DNA from: Pterois miles
Lineage: Eukaryota > Chordata > Actinopteri > Perciformes > Scorpaenidae
NCBI GenBank assembly: GCA_947000775.1
Contig: CAMQGK010000327.1
Span: 15,709,501-15,773,500 of the forward strand
DNA: 64,000 nucleotides
Direction: 5' to 3'
The notes beneath the pieces were generated by a model. That model made no database searches, was not told the DNA's origin, and was given only the letters and a program-made list of their open reading frames with translations. The translations under genes and the position numbers were made by a program. The number at the start of each line of letters is the position of its first letter. Within the stretch, counting starts at the first letter, position 1. This document shows, in pieces, positions 44,901 through 57,400 of this stretch.

Positions 44901-47694
44901 CCAGTTCTTCGCCTTCTGCCTCCACGTCTCGTAAAGGTAGTCAAACTCCTCCCGGCGGTCGCAGCAAGCAGCTGCCCACCAGCAGCAGCATCAACAAAGA
45001 CATGAAAGATAAGAGTAAAAAGACTCCAGAGCAGCTCCATATTCTGAAAAGTGCCTTTGTACGGACCCAGTGGCCCACACCAGAGGAGTACGACCAGCTG
45101 GCAGAAGAGAGCGGCCTCCCTCGATCCTACATTGTCAGCTGGTTCGGGGACTCTCGGTACTCGTGGAAGAACAGCAACCTGAAATGGTTCTTCCAGTACC
45201 AAAGTGGCAACGTCGAAGGGCCAAATGGGGGAGGAAGCAATAAAATGGGAAGCAGCAGTGGTCGAAAAAGACGTGGCAGAAATCGTGGTTGGGGGCGGTC
45301 CCGAACCAGAAAGCAGCCAAGAAGGTCTGCCTCCTCCAGTGCAGATGTCGATAGATGTCTCCCGTCAAAGAAATTCAAAAGTGGGAGGGAGATTCTGAAG
45401 GAGTACTACATGAAGCACCGTTTTCTCAATGAGCAAGACCTGGATGAGCTTGTCACCAAGACCAACATGAGCTACGAACAGGTAATGCCGTGCTTTTTCA
45501 TTGGGATGACAGTCATTGTATCCCCCCATATGTTGTCTTTTCTTTTCATTTGTGCTGTATATGTTGTTTTACATTTGCTTACACTGTATTGTCAAATCAA
45601 TTGTATTTATGTAGCCCCAAATCACAATTTGTTATACTGTACAATAGTTCTCATCTAGAAATGATTACAGAATGAAATTCCAAATAGTCATGAAACTTAT
45701 ATTATGGCTGCCCTCTCTTAGTTGACTAAATGGTAAATGGATTTGCATTTATATAGTGCTTTTCTAGTCTTCTGACCACTCAAAGTGCTTTACACTACAT
45801 GTCAGCATTCACATACATACACTGATGGCAGAGGTTGCCATACAAGGTGCCAACTTTGTTCATCAGGATATAATCTACTCATTCACACACCGATGGCGTA
45901 GCCTTCGGGAGCAATTTGGGGTTAAGCGTCTTGCTCCAGGACACATCGACATGTGACCAGAGCAGCCAGACCACCGACCTTCAGACTGGTGGATGACCTG
46001 CTTTTTTTCTCTGAGCCACAGTTGTCCCACAGTCGTTTTGCTCGTAGTCAACTAAGATTTCTTTGGTTAGGGACAGACCTAACTTATATGAATCGTCACT
46101 GATTGATTTTTTTGGTTTATTATGTGATTAAGAGTAATGTCTGTCTGCCGCAGCAGCTCAATCAGTTTACTTTCTGAAAGTGACTTAACATAATTTATAA
46201 AGAGCAGCAAGCTGAGCTGTTGACTCATTACTGCATATTAAGCTTGTTGAATACTGGGAATTATGGATGTTTATTTATTATATGTATATATTAATGTATA
46301 TAGGATAGCCAACATGAAGAAGCTCTTTGTGGCATGTAGTCATGCTTCGTGCTGCTTAGGGAAACCGGTGTAAAAATGTAAGAACATTCATAGAAACACT
46401 CTTAGAAAACACTTTTAATATCTAAAATTGATTATTGCATGGCCCTTAACCAGGACTGCGTGGTGGTGCAGTGCACTGTCATGTCACAGCTTGTGGCCCC
46501 TCTGTGTGGAGTTTGCATGTTCTCTCCATGTTAGCCTGGGTTTTATCCCCCACAGTCCAAAGTCATGCAGGTTAACTGTTGACTCTAAATGGCCTGTAGG
46601 TGTGAATGTGAATGTGAATGGTTGTCTGTCTCTATGTGTCAGTCCTCTATGTGTTAGTCTGGGGACCTGTCTAGGATGTACCCTGCCTTTGCCCAATGTT
46701 TCCAGCCCCCCCCACGATCCCGAATGGGGGTAAGCGATTTGGTACCACCCATTATAGATAATGGTTGGATGAATGGATGGATGGAAAATATATATTCGGA
46801 TATATTAAATATTCAGAAAATGGATCTAGGAGGATGTCAAGTGGCCTCCAGGTTTCGCCGAGAGAGAGGAGAGATTGAATCCCCTGGAGAAGAAACACAG
46901 AGGTCATGAGTGCAAAGCAGAACTCTGACCACCCACCCAACATGAAATGTTTCATCAACCAAAAATTTGAGTGTTTGAAAGGAAATTGATTTATTTAACC
47001 ATTCAAATATATTTCCCATATATTTCATCTCTGTGTATTATGGTGTAGAGGTTACGTCAAAGTGTTAGTGGGTTAGGGTTCCTTTTTATTTACATTTTTC
47101 TTTTTTCTTTTTTGCCTAAAACAAATAAATGTTGAAATGTTTAGTCCCCAAAAAAATATTAAAATTGTGTAAGTGTAATATGTGTTTAATTGTAGTGCTC
47201 CAGTCTTAAACTCTGACTGTGAAAAAAACAAGAAATCCTGCATAATGTTGATCAATTGCACCCACTTTATTACCAGTGTTTTAAAAAGGCCTTCATCAGG
47301 TAAAATTTGCATGAATTCCCAGAAATATCACAGAGGGCAAGACCTTGGTGTTCTCAGTGGTAGCTGCAGCCCTGCTGTCATCGTATAGTTAACACGTTTC
47401 TCTCTCCGTTAAAAGGTGAGAGAGTGGTTCGCCGAGGTCCAGCGACGCCTGGATGCAGGGTCCGATCCCTTCCAGGAGGCGGCTGCTGGAAGGACAGACG
47501 GAGACGAAGCAGGAGAGGGAGGGGGGACACAGGGAAAGACGTCTACGGCCACCGAGCAGCAGACCGGCACAGCGGTGGGAGACGAGGATGACGATGAAGG
47601 AGACGAGGACGATGATGGCGAAGATACGGACGACAGTGAGGTTTGGGAGCCATCACGTAGCGTCAGGAAATCCTTGTCAGTCTCTGAAGACTAA
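41902..47694 (+). CDS. zhx1: Zinc fingers and homeoboxes protein 1, zinc-finger-less form
   Basis: Seven coding exons, 41902-42109, 42206-42669, 43029-43232, 43470-43685, 43865-44029, 44264-45481 and 47416-47694, join in frame to 917 residues (human 873). The start SSRRKSTTPCMV, the SKTPIM motif and KHGVSWTPEEVEEARRKQF are ZHX1-specific. Five homeodomains are visible: about 258-312 (EEQIKVWFSAQR), 434-488 (KKWFSDTRYNQRN), 553-610 (DAWFTERRK), 670-730 (VSWFGDSRYSWKN) and 793-845 (REWFAEVQRR), then an acidic tail and DDSEVWEPSR. Known family members are nuclear transcriptional repressors that dimerise and bind NF-YA. The two C2H2 zinc fingers expected between the N-terminus and SKTPIM are absent; an acidic/proline-rich segment stands there. 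Mammalian ZHX1 has its whole ORF in one exon, unlike here. HOMEZ also lacks fingers, but the sequence matches ZHX1. Confidence 0.92.
45731..46028 (-). mobile_element. SINE-like repeat with RTE-type tail
   Basis: In ZHX1 intron 6. Plus-strand TGGTAAATGGATTTGCATTT, TATAGTGCTTTTCTAGTCTT, CACTCAAAGTGCTTTACACT and GAGCCACAGTTGTCCC are landmarks of a common fish repeat that has a tRNA-like head (minus strand, GTGGCTCAG) and an RTE-like tail. Boxes are decayed. Confidence 0.6.
46455..46785 (+). mobile_element. LINE 3' tail resembling L2
   Basis: In ZHX1 intron 6. GTGTGGAGTTTGCATGTTCT, CACAGTCCAAAGTCATGCAG, GACTCTAAATGGCC and GTGTGAATGTGAATGTGAAT followed by GGATGAATGGATGG are the recurrent fish LINE tail, here in plus orientation. 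Related tails: 62255-62500 (plus), 41185-41345 and 34293-34413 (minus). Confidence 0.7.
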
Positions 47695-50600
47695 TGATTG
47701 TGAAAAGCATGGTGAAACATTGCAGAATGTTACAAGAGAAATAGTGGTATGATCAGTGTTGGAAGACAGTTAGGTAAACCAAGTCTTTTTACCACTGATT
47801 TATGCTCATTTGCAACATTAATTCACTGTATTTTCAGACTATTTCTGACATCAACAGATGGACTGTTAGCTTTAGCTCGCTCTCTCAATACTTATCTCAT
47901 TTACTGTAAGTAATGTGTAACAGATTAGACAAGAATCGTGGTAAAGAAGGAGTTTTTAGCAAACCCTGGCACACCTGAATTTGATAAAGCAAAAATGAAA
48001 ATTAGAAGAGGAATATCATGAAGTGCAATCTTCAGGCTGAAGATGAAAACTGTTGTGTAGTTACCACAAAAAGATGGTATATCCAGACACATCTTGTCAT
48101 TTGATTGCATATGATGAATACTGACTGTCGTAAATGAGAGAGTTTGTCATCGATGCCCCCTGTTAAATTTGCACTTTTGTTTGCTCAGATGAAGCCAGTA
48201 AGGGAGATTTATTTACACAGTTATGCTGCATTTCCTTGCTGTTATGAGCACAGCCCTAAATTTAAACTCCAATCTCCAATGTTATGAATGTTTCACCCCT
48301 GGTCCCAAACTAACAAAGCGCACAGAAAAAAAAAAAGACTCATCTGTGTGTACACAAAGGTGCTTAAAAATGTATCACAGCTAGATGTCACTGCTGAGCA
48401 ATGTCTCCAATGAAACTAGCATACATCTATGTTATGAAACTGGTTGATTTTTACGTTACAGTATCTTTGTTTTCTAGTACCTGTGAAGATCATCACAAGG
48501 ACCGGATATGAATCAGCAGGTTGTTTGAGCTGATTGATAATGACACTGAAAGTCAGGCATTTTATCTCTGAGATAAATGCCTAAAACGATATGAGACACC
48601 TTACTGCTGAATGAATGCCAACGCCATGATGCTTTTAAACATAGGATGTCTACTCAAGTCTTCCCTGTATAGCAGCTTGTTGTTTCATTAGTATTATAGA
48701 TTTTTTTAACTGAACACATACTGTATGTGTTTAGTATGCACTGCTCGTAATGTTTTTACACAATTTTTCACCTTTTGATAGAACACATCCTTTTTTTAAT
48801 TGATTCAGACAGTATGAGGCTGTTGTCCCAAAGTTGAATGTGCTGTTTCCTGAGTAGTGGGCTACAGTTTGCAGTTTGAAGCTGAGGCACCATATGTGAA
48901 CTAATAGCCACTGTGAGGCAGACATCTGGGTCCACTGAAATAGTTCGCTGCAGTGTTTCGCTTTACTCTAGGTGGGTTTCTGATGGGTTGAATGGATTGA
49001 ATTCACTTTATGATGATGCATTGCAATGCTTTCCCCAAAACCATGTAAATGTGAGCACCAGCTGCACCTCCAGTGTAAATTTCAAAGTCAGTCCACAAGT
49101 TATCCCCTTGACTGCAATTGCCACCAAATCACTGACACCTTGCCTTTAAGTTTGGGCTCAATCAAAAATAAGGCCTGTGAATCATTTGGGGTTTTTACCC
49201 GTACTTTAAGAAAGACTGTTAAAACAGTATTTCAAATAATAATTTGACTCCAGTTTGCACTGAAGAAACAAGCATGAAGCACCTAAACTAAACATTTAAA
49301 AAATGCACTTTGTTCACCAGTATACATGGTGGACTAAATCCTGATTTGGCACCTTAATCTCTTATTATACCATAAAATGGCTCTGAGAGACCAAATCGGT
49401 TTTGTATGACTACAAACTGAACCAGTATTTTGCCTTTTTTACCCTCAGTGTGTTTTCACAAGGAGGAATCATTTTATCCACTTTTCTAATAATATGTGTT
49501 ATTTCATATTTGGATGTTTATAAGGCTCAAAAAAAAAAAAAAACTAGCAGAACAATCAGCCACCGCTTTCTTTCGCTAAATTGCACAATTTGAGCCCCAT
49601 TTTTAAGCTTTTGTCCTTTTGAAAATGCATGTGTTACATTTGTCGTTATGTTTTGTATCGTTGCTTTAAACCATGGTAATTGTTTCCTATCTTTCCTTCT
49701 CTGCCCCCCAAATACCCCGTCTGTCTCTTCATCCCTCTCCTCCAGTCCACTTTTGTAAAATGAATGCCTAGACTCATGATGTGCACTTCCCAAGATATGT
49801 TTCTGTAAATGTTAGCAGTGTCCCGTTGGTTCTCTGTCTGAGTAAACTGTCTACAACACACCAGACAGACCGACAGACAGAGGGCTATAGGGACGTCTTC
49901 AAAAGAAACTGTTCAGAAAAGTAAAACAGACATTCTTGGAAAATTCACATTTTCTCATGGAAGGAATTGTTGTGATACGTGAACAAACAGCACAGCATTC
50001 CCTCTGTGGTGGGAAGTCTACCAAATAACGCTCCTCCTTCTGACTGTTGTTCCTGCTCTTTACCACATTAAATTGACAGGACAATAGACTGAAAACTGTC
50101 TCGACCACAGTTCTTCACAATTAGGGGAGAGACTCTGATGAAGCTTTGCAGATAAACCTATGTGCCTACACGGCTCCTACGCTTGTTTGAACAGAATTTC
50201 ACCGGCTCTCGGCAGAAGATGACGAGAGAGAATTTGCAAATGCTTTGGAAATCATATACTGTTGGGTGAGTTGTGAGGAAGGCTTGTTCAAGCCAAGCTG
50301 TGATGCATGACCGAGCTCTGCTTTCTGCTGATGCTAAAAGATGCCTAGATACTCTGAAGTTGAAACTTCTGGTGTAAGTCCTTAAAATCATACCTTGGTG
50401 TTCCAAATTGTATATTTTCACCAAGCACTTGTCACGCTACATGTTGGCACTTTTAGCTGTCCGAAAAGCATTTTAATGAGCAGCTTTGAAAGCAATGTTG
50501 TCTGCTAGCCGTACGACATTAGCTATTATTGCAACTGAACAAGAGCTGAAACCTTGAATTTTTTTTTTTGTTGTAATGTGACAAGTGCTTGGCCATGAAA

Positions 50601-51329
50601 AATAGCAAATTCAAAATGTTACGGTATACCTTTTGTCTAATACTGCATGCAACAACCAAGACGAACAACTGCTCATTTTGTACATACAATATTTTGGGTT
50701 GGTATACTTGGACAGTAGAAGCCTAATCTGGGATTAATTCTTTGTGTAGCTTTAATAATGCCACTTACTTTTCATTGCCAAGTTGACTTCAACTATGGAC
50801 CTATTTTCCTGTTTTCATGGACACATTTTAGTCCCTTTGCTCAGAACTATGGTATCACCACAATTGCAGTCATTGTACAGCAGCCATTTTGTTGAATCCT
50901 GGTACTTAAAGTGCTAATTTGTACACATGCTACAGACTGGCTGTCAGCAATTAGCTTGTTTTAGTCCACAGGTTAGGCTTAATCCTGCCCCCGGGTATCC
51001 AGCCCACAGTCTTTTACAGTGTGCTCCGTCTTTACTATAGTCAGTCTGTTTTGAATGGTTTTATATGTTTCTATCTATGAAAACTGTGTCTTTACAACTC
51101 TTTCCAGACATCAGTGGATTGCTTGTTAACAAGACAGTCTCATACAATATGTACAATAGAGTAGTGTTTTTGAAATAGAATCACTTTTACAGTTCAGCCG
51201 GTGTTGTTGCCCAAGTTGCTTTTTGGTACTTTGGTTGCAAAAAACTATTGAATCAGAACTCAGTAGAAAAGACACGCACTTACTGGAAAGAATATCTCAT
51301 ACAAATGTCCTGGTAGCACTGGGAAAATG

Positions 51330-51870
51330 TTTTTGCTCGCTAATCGTGCCAGACTTTGTGGCTCTAGGACTAAGCTGTTTTATAGTGAGCCCAGGGATGA
51401 CGTATTTTTATAGGCCAACCAGGAAGCTAGTGTCGCCCTGGTTCCCTCGACAAAAAGCCAGTGGGATTTTTCCATTGGGCTTTATATTATTGCAAAAAAA
51501 TAAACTCTGTGGCAAACAAATGTTTCTGATACTTAGACATTTTGTTCAGCAAGACAGTCTTCATTAATGAACCCAGCTTTAACAATTTTTAAAGTGTAAA
51601 TGCAATCAGCAGAAGTAAAAAATACTACACTTTGGTTGCATGAGCGCGAGTAACAGTATGATGAAGTTTAGTAGTCTCATTTAGCCACTTGTTAGCAACT
51701 GCAAATTTTTTTAAGACACATAAAGGCTTCAAAATTCATGAGCGAGGTATTTATTGATGCATTTTATATTGTAGAGCAAAATGTTAAAATCTCTTCAGCT
51801 TGTGTTAACCGTAAAACCCATTAAAAAACCCACAGACTTCAAGAGGAAGGAACCGGAAGTGCTAAAATGC
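51330..51870 (+). repeat. Interspersed repeat, copy 1 (pair with 58520-59260)
   Basis: Shares GGTTCCCTCGACAAAAAGCC (one base different), GGGATTTTTCCATTGGG, GCCACTTGTTAGCAAC, GACACATAAAGGCTTC, CTTCAGCTTGTGTTAACC and GGAACCGGAAGT in the same order and orientation with 58520-59260. Interior has no ORF. Class unknown. Confidence 0.7.
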
Positions 51871-51934
51871 AAATGCATCATCTCAGACTTAAAAAATATA
51901 ACCATGAACATGCACTAAAAATTACAGGTGTGGG

Positions 51935-52095
51935 CACCTTGATAGCTCAGTTGGTAGAACGTGCACCCATATAACAAGGCTGAGTCCTAACCGCGGCGGC
52001 GCAGGTTCAAATCTGACCCGCGGCCATTTCTGCATGTCGCTTCCTGTCCAGACTGTCCACTGTCCTGTCAATAAAGGCTTGAAATGACAAAATAA
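51935..52095 (+). mobile_element. tRNA-derived SINE
   Basis: A-box-like TAGCTCAGTTGGTAGAAC and B-box-like GGTTCAAATCTGACC are about 50 bases apart, followed by the tail TTTCTGCATGTCGCTTCCTG and CAATAAAGGCTTGAAATGAC. The fold is not a clean tRNA, so a SINE rather than a working tRNA gene. Confidence 0.65.
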
Positions 52096-54179
52096 TCTTT
52101 AAAAAAAATGCAGGTGTGGGGTTTGGGGAGAATCTATTGAAAGACACAAATGTAGTGCATTATGGGAAATGTATTATCTTGACCCATACTAGAAACTAAA
52201 AGTCGGGATATTTCAGCGTCTGCCGCACCAATCTTCTTTTAATCTGTCTGTCATTAGTGGACTGGTAGCACTAAATCACTGGAGTGCTCCTTTCATGATT
52301 TTCTGTCCATTAGACCGAAGGTAGAAACTGTACTGAATAGTTTTCCCTAGTCACCGAGGTGCTGTGTCTGCTCCCTGAGTTGTGGTTCTATATTCAACAG
52401 TCATGTATCCCAGTTAACCTTGTGCAGTAGAGCTAAGAGCTAAGATTGTGATCTGAGTAGTTTACCTGATGTCCTATTGTGCACATGTCATATCTGTATC
52501 CTTTGCTATACTTCTGCTATAGTCCTCACTTGTTATCTCTATTTAGACAGATAGTTGGTTGAATGTTTCTTACAGCGAACAGAGATTCAAATGTTTTCAT
52601 GATACAGCAGCCTTTTTATGGCAAAAAAAAAAACAAAATACCTTGACATAATTGTAATATACTATACATACAATTTTTTTTTAGTCATTTACAAAGAAAT
52701 TTGCACCGTCTGTTTTTTTCTGATCTAATTTTCATCTGTTGACAGTTTTTACCCCAGGTTATTGCTTCTGAAGGGCGGGCTTTGGATTGAACAGTTTTCT
52801 TTGTTTCTGCTTTGATACAACTCATACTTAGACCTGTTTTACTGAATGTTGACAGTAATCTCTCAGCTCCTGTATTAAATTACAGTTGGTTACACAGACA
52901 CAGATAGGATGAATACAATCATCTAACTGTATACTCTTTATAAATAGGTTAAATGTTCATTTCATGACAACAGATATTTACTGTGCCATTGTAAAATGTC
53001 ACCCCTGACTTCACCTGACATTTGGTCCCCTTAAAGGGGACCTTAAATATGCTGTAATCTCAGTGTTGATCTTGAAAATCCACCCTGAACTGATATGCCC
53101 CACCCAGTACACCTGATTCACTACTGGAGGGGATTCTGGGAATATGAAACTGATTTACTCGATGGCCTAAATCTCCACTTCAAATTAGTGTTCTTCTGTG
53201 TCTATGCAACTGACATTGCCATCTACACTGTTATTCCTACACTCTGGCTACACTTTAAAAATGTGTTAAAAACTGAGAGCGTCTGTCACAAAAATTTGAA
53301 CACGGTATGTATGTGCGTTTGCCTCTGCAGGCTTGCTTTAGAAAGCTAACAGTTCCTTTCGCGGCCCCTGCCATCATCAGCTTGTTGTTACCAGCTGTGA
53401 GGCAGACCATTTGTGCAATGTTAATTTAAAATCCCAGCTTTTATTGAGGCTCTCACTTGATTTCTTGCTTGATTTAGAAAAGATTTATATTTTATACTTG
53501 TTTGAGGACAAAACCCAATAAATTTTGATCAAAAGAGATATGCACTTGTGTTTTGCTTTGAATGATTGTGAAATGAAGCTAAATACAGATACAGAGAGGA
53601 AAGTACTGCATGGCGTCCCATTAAAACTATGACCCTACTAGTCAGTCACCTGTCATATTTGAGGTTGAAGTATTTATCACTGTAGCTATGTATTAGTCAT
53701 TACAGGAATTTCTCAGCACTGTTGACAGTATTAACTGTGTTTTAACTAAACCATGAGAGTCCATCCATCAAAAGCCCATTGCTGAAATTTAACATGTAAC
53801 TGATTATCAAATTTGTTTCACATGAAAGCTACAAACAGCAGTACTTTACACAGACACGGGGAGTCGATTTGTATGTATTTGAGTTAAACATTCACTGGTG
53901 AAGCACATATAAAGGAAATACAGAGATATTTGCATCATACACTGACTGTACATTGACCAGAGAGAAACTTGCAGTCATGATATGCTGACAGATGTAAATA
54001 CTAATGTGGAGGTGCTTTGAATATGTAAAGGAATGCTGGACTCTGAGTGGCAGCTAGGAAAGATGATGTTGCTTGGGGTTAAAATATTTGCATAAAGGAA
54101 GCAGTCAACAAAGTCAGATAAGTGTAAATACAGATGTAGCTAGGAGAGGGCATCATTTTAAAATCATTGTGGAGAGAGA

Positions 54180-54197
54180 ATTAAAAAAGCTCACAAG
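54180..54197 (+). other. Candidate 5' UTR exon end of the lectin gene
   Basis: CTCACAAG then GTGAGTTT is a strong donor at 54198; the acceptor TTTCACAG at 54410 lies five bases before the lectin ATG at 54416. A short non-coding first exon upstream of 54197 is therefore likely. The exon start is not defined. Confidence 0.45.
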
Positions 54198-54415
54198 GTG
54201 AGTTTAGTACAACCTAAATTGTCATTTTTTTTTCACTTTTGCAATGCTAAGAAATCCTTGCAAAGTATTTTCTTTCTCTTAGACGTAGATAGACACATTT
54301 GTGCAGTGTAGAAATTGAAAGCGTAATTCCTGATCTCATCTGCGGTCACATGTATGAAATATTTAACTTGTTCCCAGTTAACCGATGTTTCTATATTTTC
54401 TGTTTCACAGTAAAG

Positions 54416-57400
54416 ATGCTGTGGAGTCTATTGTTCATCTCTCTGATAAGTAAGTAGCTCACTTTATACGCATGCATGCCTGTGTCCTTTTAAATGATCG
54501 ACACAGAATGAGATGTCCACAAAAATGTGAATCGGGGATAAAATGATAAACTGTAAAATGCAATACACTCCCAAATGGAGCACCCATAATTTAATTATTT
54601 AGAAAGTTGATTTGACTTGTATGTGTTGTCTGTGCTTTCTGCTGTAATGTTATCATAGCTGCCAGTAACTTGACGTGACTAAAATATTTGGTTAACTTTT
54701 TCTATGATGCCCATGTATATAATGCATGATAAACGCTAAATGCTTATCATGCATTGTAATCTGCTTATAACACTGTATTCTTATAATTATATGCATTCAG
54801 ATATTCATGATGCTTTATAACAATAATCATAACACATTCTAAAGCATTTTATAATGACTTACAAAGACAGGTATCATAATACCTAATAATTGCTGGTTAC
54901 TGACAGACATTTTCTGTAGAGTTAAATATTTTTTTGTAAGTGGGAGCAGTAATTCTTCACATGTCATACAAAGTGCACACTTACACAAAGATGACTATGA
55001 AACACTTGGGACTAAATGCATTTTTGTTTACGCTCATCACATTCATTTCTCTCAAATCATGCAAAAAAATAGTATTTCTATTCTAAATATGCAAGAAACA
55101 ATATGTTAATTAATTCTGTATTCTTTTCTGTTTTCATCTGCAGCTCTCTGCAACGCAAAAGAAAGAACTGAATTGAATGGGTCAACATCCCAGTCAACGG
55201 TCTACGAAAATAAGGGTGTCAGATACAGTGCTGAAAGAGCGATTGATGGGAATCAGAGCACGTGTGCTCACACGTTGCCAGAGAAACAGTCCTGGTGGAG
55301 AATTGACTTACTGGGTGTCTACAGAATTTCTTCCATCAGTATCTACAACAAGCAGCATTATAATGCTGATATTAACGGTGCTTTGATCTACATTGGGAAC
55401 TCTCGTGAGAAGAACGGTACCACCAACTACATGTAAGCCTAATACCTTCATGTTCCTTTAAATTGCTTTATTTCACATTTCCTGGCTTCGGCATGTCCAA
55501 AATGTTTTTAAGATAGGTTCTAGATCTATCCTTCTTATTGCTTGTTCATCTTTTTTTGTCTTCCAGGTCTAAAAATATCACGATGTTCGAACCAAACAAC
55601 TGGAATCGTTTTACTTTTGAGAGAAACGTGTCAGGGCGCTACATCACTGTGTGCCCCCAGGAAGACAAGGATTTTATTCTGTGTGAAGTGAAGATCTTCG
55701 GCTCAAAAAAAGGTACAATAAATGTTGTCATCCACAAAATGAGTCGCTAGAGATGAACTAATACTTTACTGAAATCTCTCCTTTATGAGTAAATGTGGAC
55801 AAAAAGTCATGAATAAAAGAGCACTATATAAAAATGATTACACTATCATATTTTAGCAGATGACAGATTTTGAAAACTATACTATAGATTAATTTATATT
55901 TACAAACTATATGTAGGCTAATTGTTCCAAATAGTTCAGGTTAAAGCTCATTTTTCTGCTCAGGACTCAAGTATGGTGCTTGATGTATTCTGATGCATGT
56001 ATTCTCCCCAGTTTCTCACCATAGAGAAAACAACAGAGCATTTCAAATTTGTAATTATTCCAATCCTCATGTGAATCTGCAAGGAAACTGCTGTAATTTA
56101 GAAATGAGATCACTCATATCTGTGGTACACCTTTCCTTTTTTCTCTCTCTGATGTTCACTTTCAGGAAATTTTTCCATCTTGTACTCTCTTATTCTGTAT
56201 TTTGCCCTTTGCATTATATTTTGAAATTTAAAGGGGACCTATTATGCTGTTCCCTTTCCTTTAGCGTGTTATCTAAGTTTTTGTGCATGTAAAAGCATGT
56301 TTGTGAAGGTTCTCAGTCATACAGGTCAAAGTATCCAAGTAAGAGTTAAATTGGTTTAGGTTTGCCTGGGTTGGTTTAGATTCTTGAAGACATTTCACTT
56401 CTCATTCAAGAAGCTTCTTCAGTTCTGATTAACTGGCAGGGGAACCCAGGAATTTAACCTCCGTGGTGTCGTTAGCAGGATAATAGAATCACATTAGCGC
56501 TGACGACTGTAGTTATGGGTCATTACTCAGCTCATGCCTAGTGTGAATGACTGCCACATGGGTCGTTGGAGTCGGGAAACCAAACAACTACTTAACAGAC
56601 GGATGGCTCAACACAGACGAGCCAACTCCTCAGGTTTGGACTCAGCAGTCTATCTACACCTGAGGTATAAGGGGCACACTTTTAAGGACAATAACATGCA
56701 TATTTTGGACAGGGAGGACAGGTGATTTGAAAGAAGAGTGAAAGAGGCCATCCATGTCAAAGTAGAGAAGCCATCACTCAACAGAGGAGGAGGCCTAAGG
56801 CACTGGATAGTCATTCACACCTTGCATCAACTGAATCTAACGACTCCAACAACCCATAACTACAGTTGTCACACTTAAGAGCACCAATGTACTGAGTGGT
56901 TTCTATTATCCTGCTAAACGACCCCACAGAGATTAATATTCCTGGCTTTCCCTGCCAGTTAGTCAGAACTGAAGAAGCTTCTTGGATGAGAAGTGAAACA
57001 TCTTCAAGAATCTAAACCAAGTCTGGTTGCTGCTGATTTAACCCTTACTTGGGTGTGCATATAAAAGCGCTGCAAAGTTATGAAGCCTGAAGTCCACGCC
57101 AAAGGGAGTTGCCCTCCCACAGAAACACTAAAATGCCTCGCTTGAAGTCCCACCTTTTCTTCCGTAATGTGGTGATGTCACCAAATAACACACTTTGCCT
57201 ATTTTGGCATGCCCTCAAACAAAGCTAGTTAGCTGGAGTGGAGTCTGAAAAGTATGCGTTGGAGGGAATAAGAGTTGAATAAGAGTTGAAAGACTTAGTG
57301 AGATGTGTTTATCACGAGGATGATGCTATCATCAGAGGAATGTATTTGTTTCTTCTAAAGTGGATGACTCCCAGGTGACTTGAGTTAATTTGTTGGACCC

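Larger units (their letters stand above)
47695..53560 (+). other. Long ZHX1 3' UTR or intergenic DNA
   Basis: No further exons. From 47695 to about 51300 the DNA is AT-rich, mostly unique and without supported ORFs, compatible with a very long 3' UTR. A canonical AATAAA lies at about 53517, just before 53560. Between are a repeat (51330-51870) and a tRNA-derived SINE (51935-52095). Whether the transcript really extends that far cannot be decided from sequence. Confidence 0.35.

Noticed and set aside
44488..45378. Several long minus-strand frames opposite ZHX1 exon 6
   Set aside because: Shadows of a conserved five-homeodomain coding region; no minus-strand splice or family evidence.
51223..51567. 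Plus-strand frame of 114 codons
   Set aside because: Half of it lies in the 51.3 kb repeat, and its copy at 58.5 kb does not keep the frame, so it is not under coding constraint.
51935..52030. Possible tRNA gene
   Set aside because: A- and B-box-like motifs are present, but arms do not pair well and a SINE tail follows, so it is a SINE.
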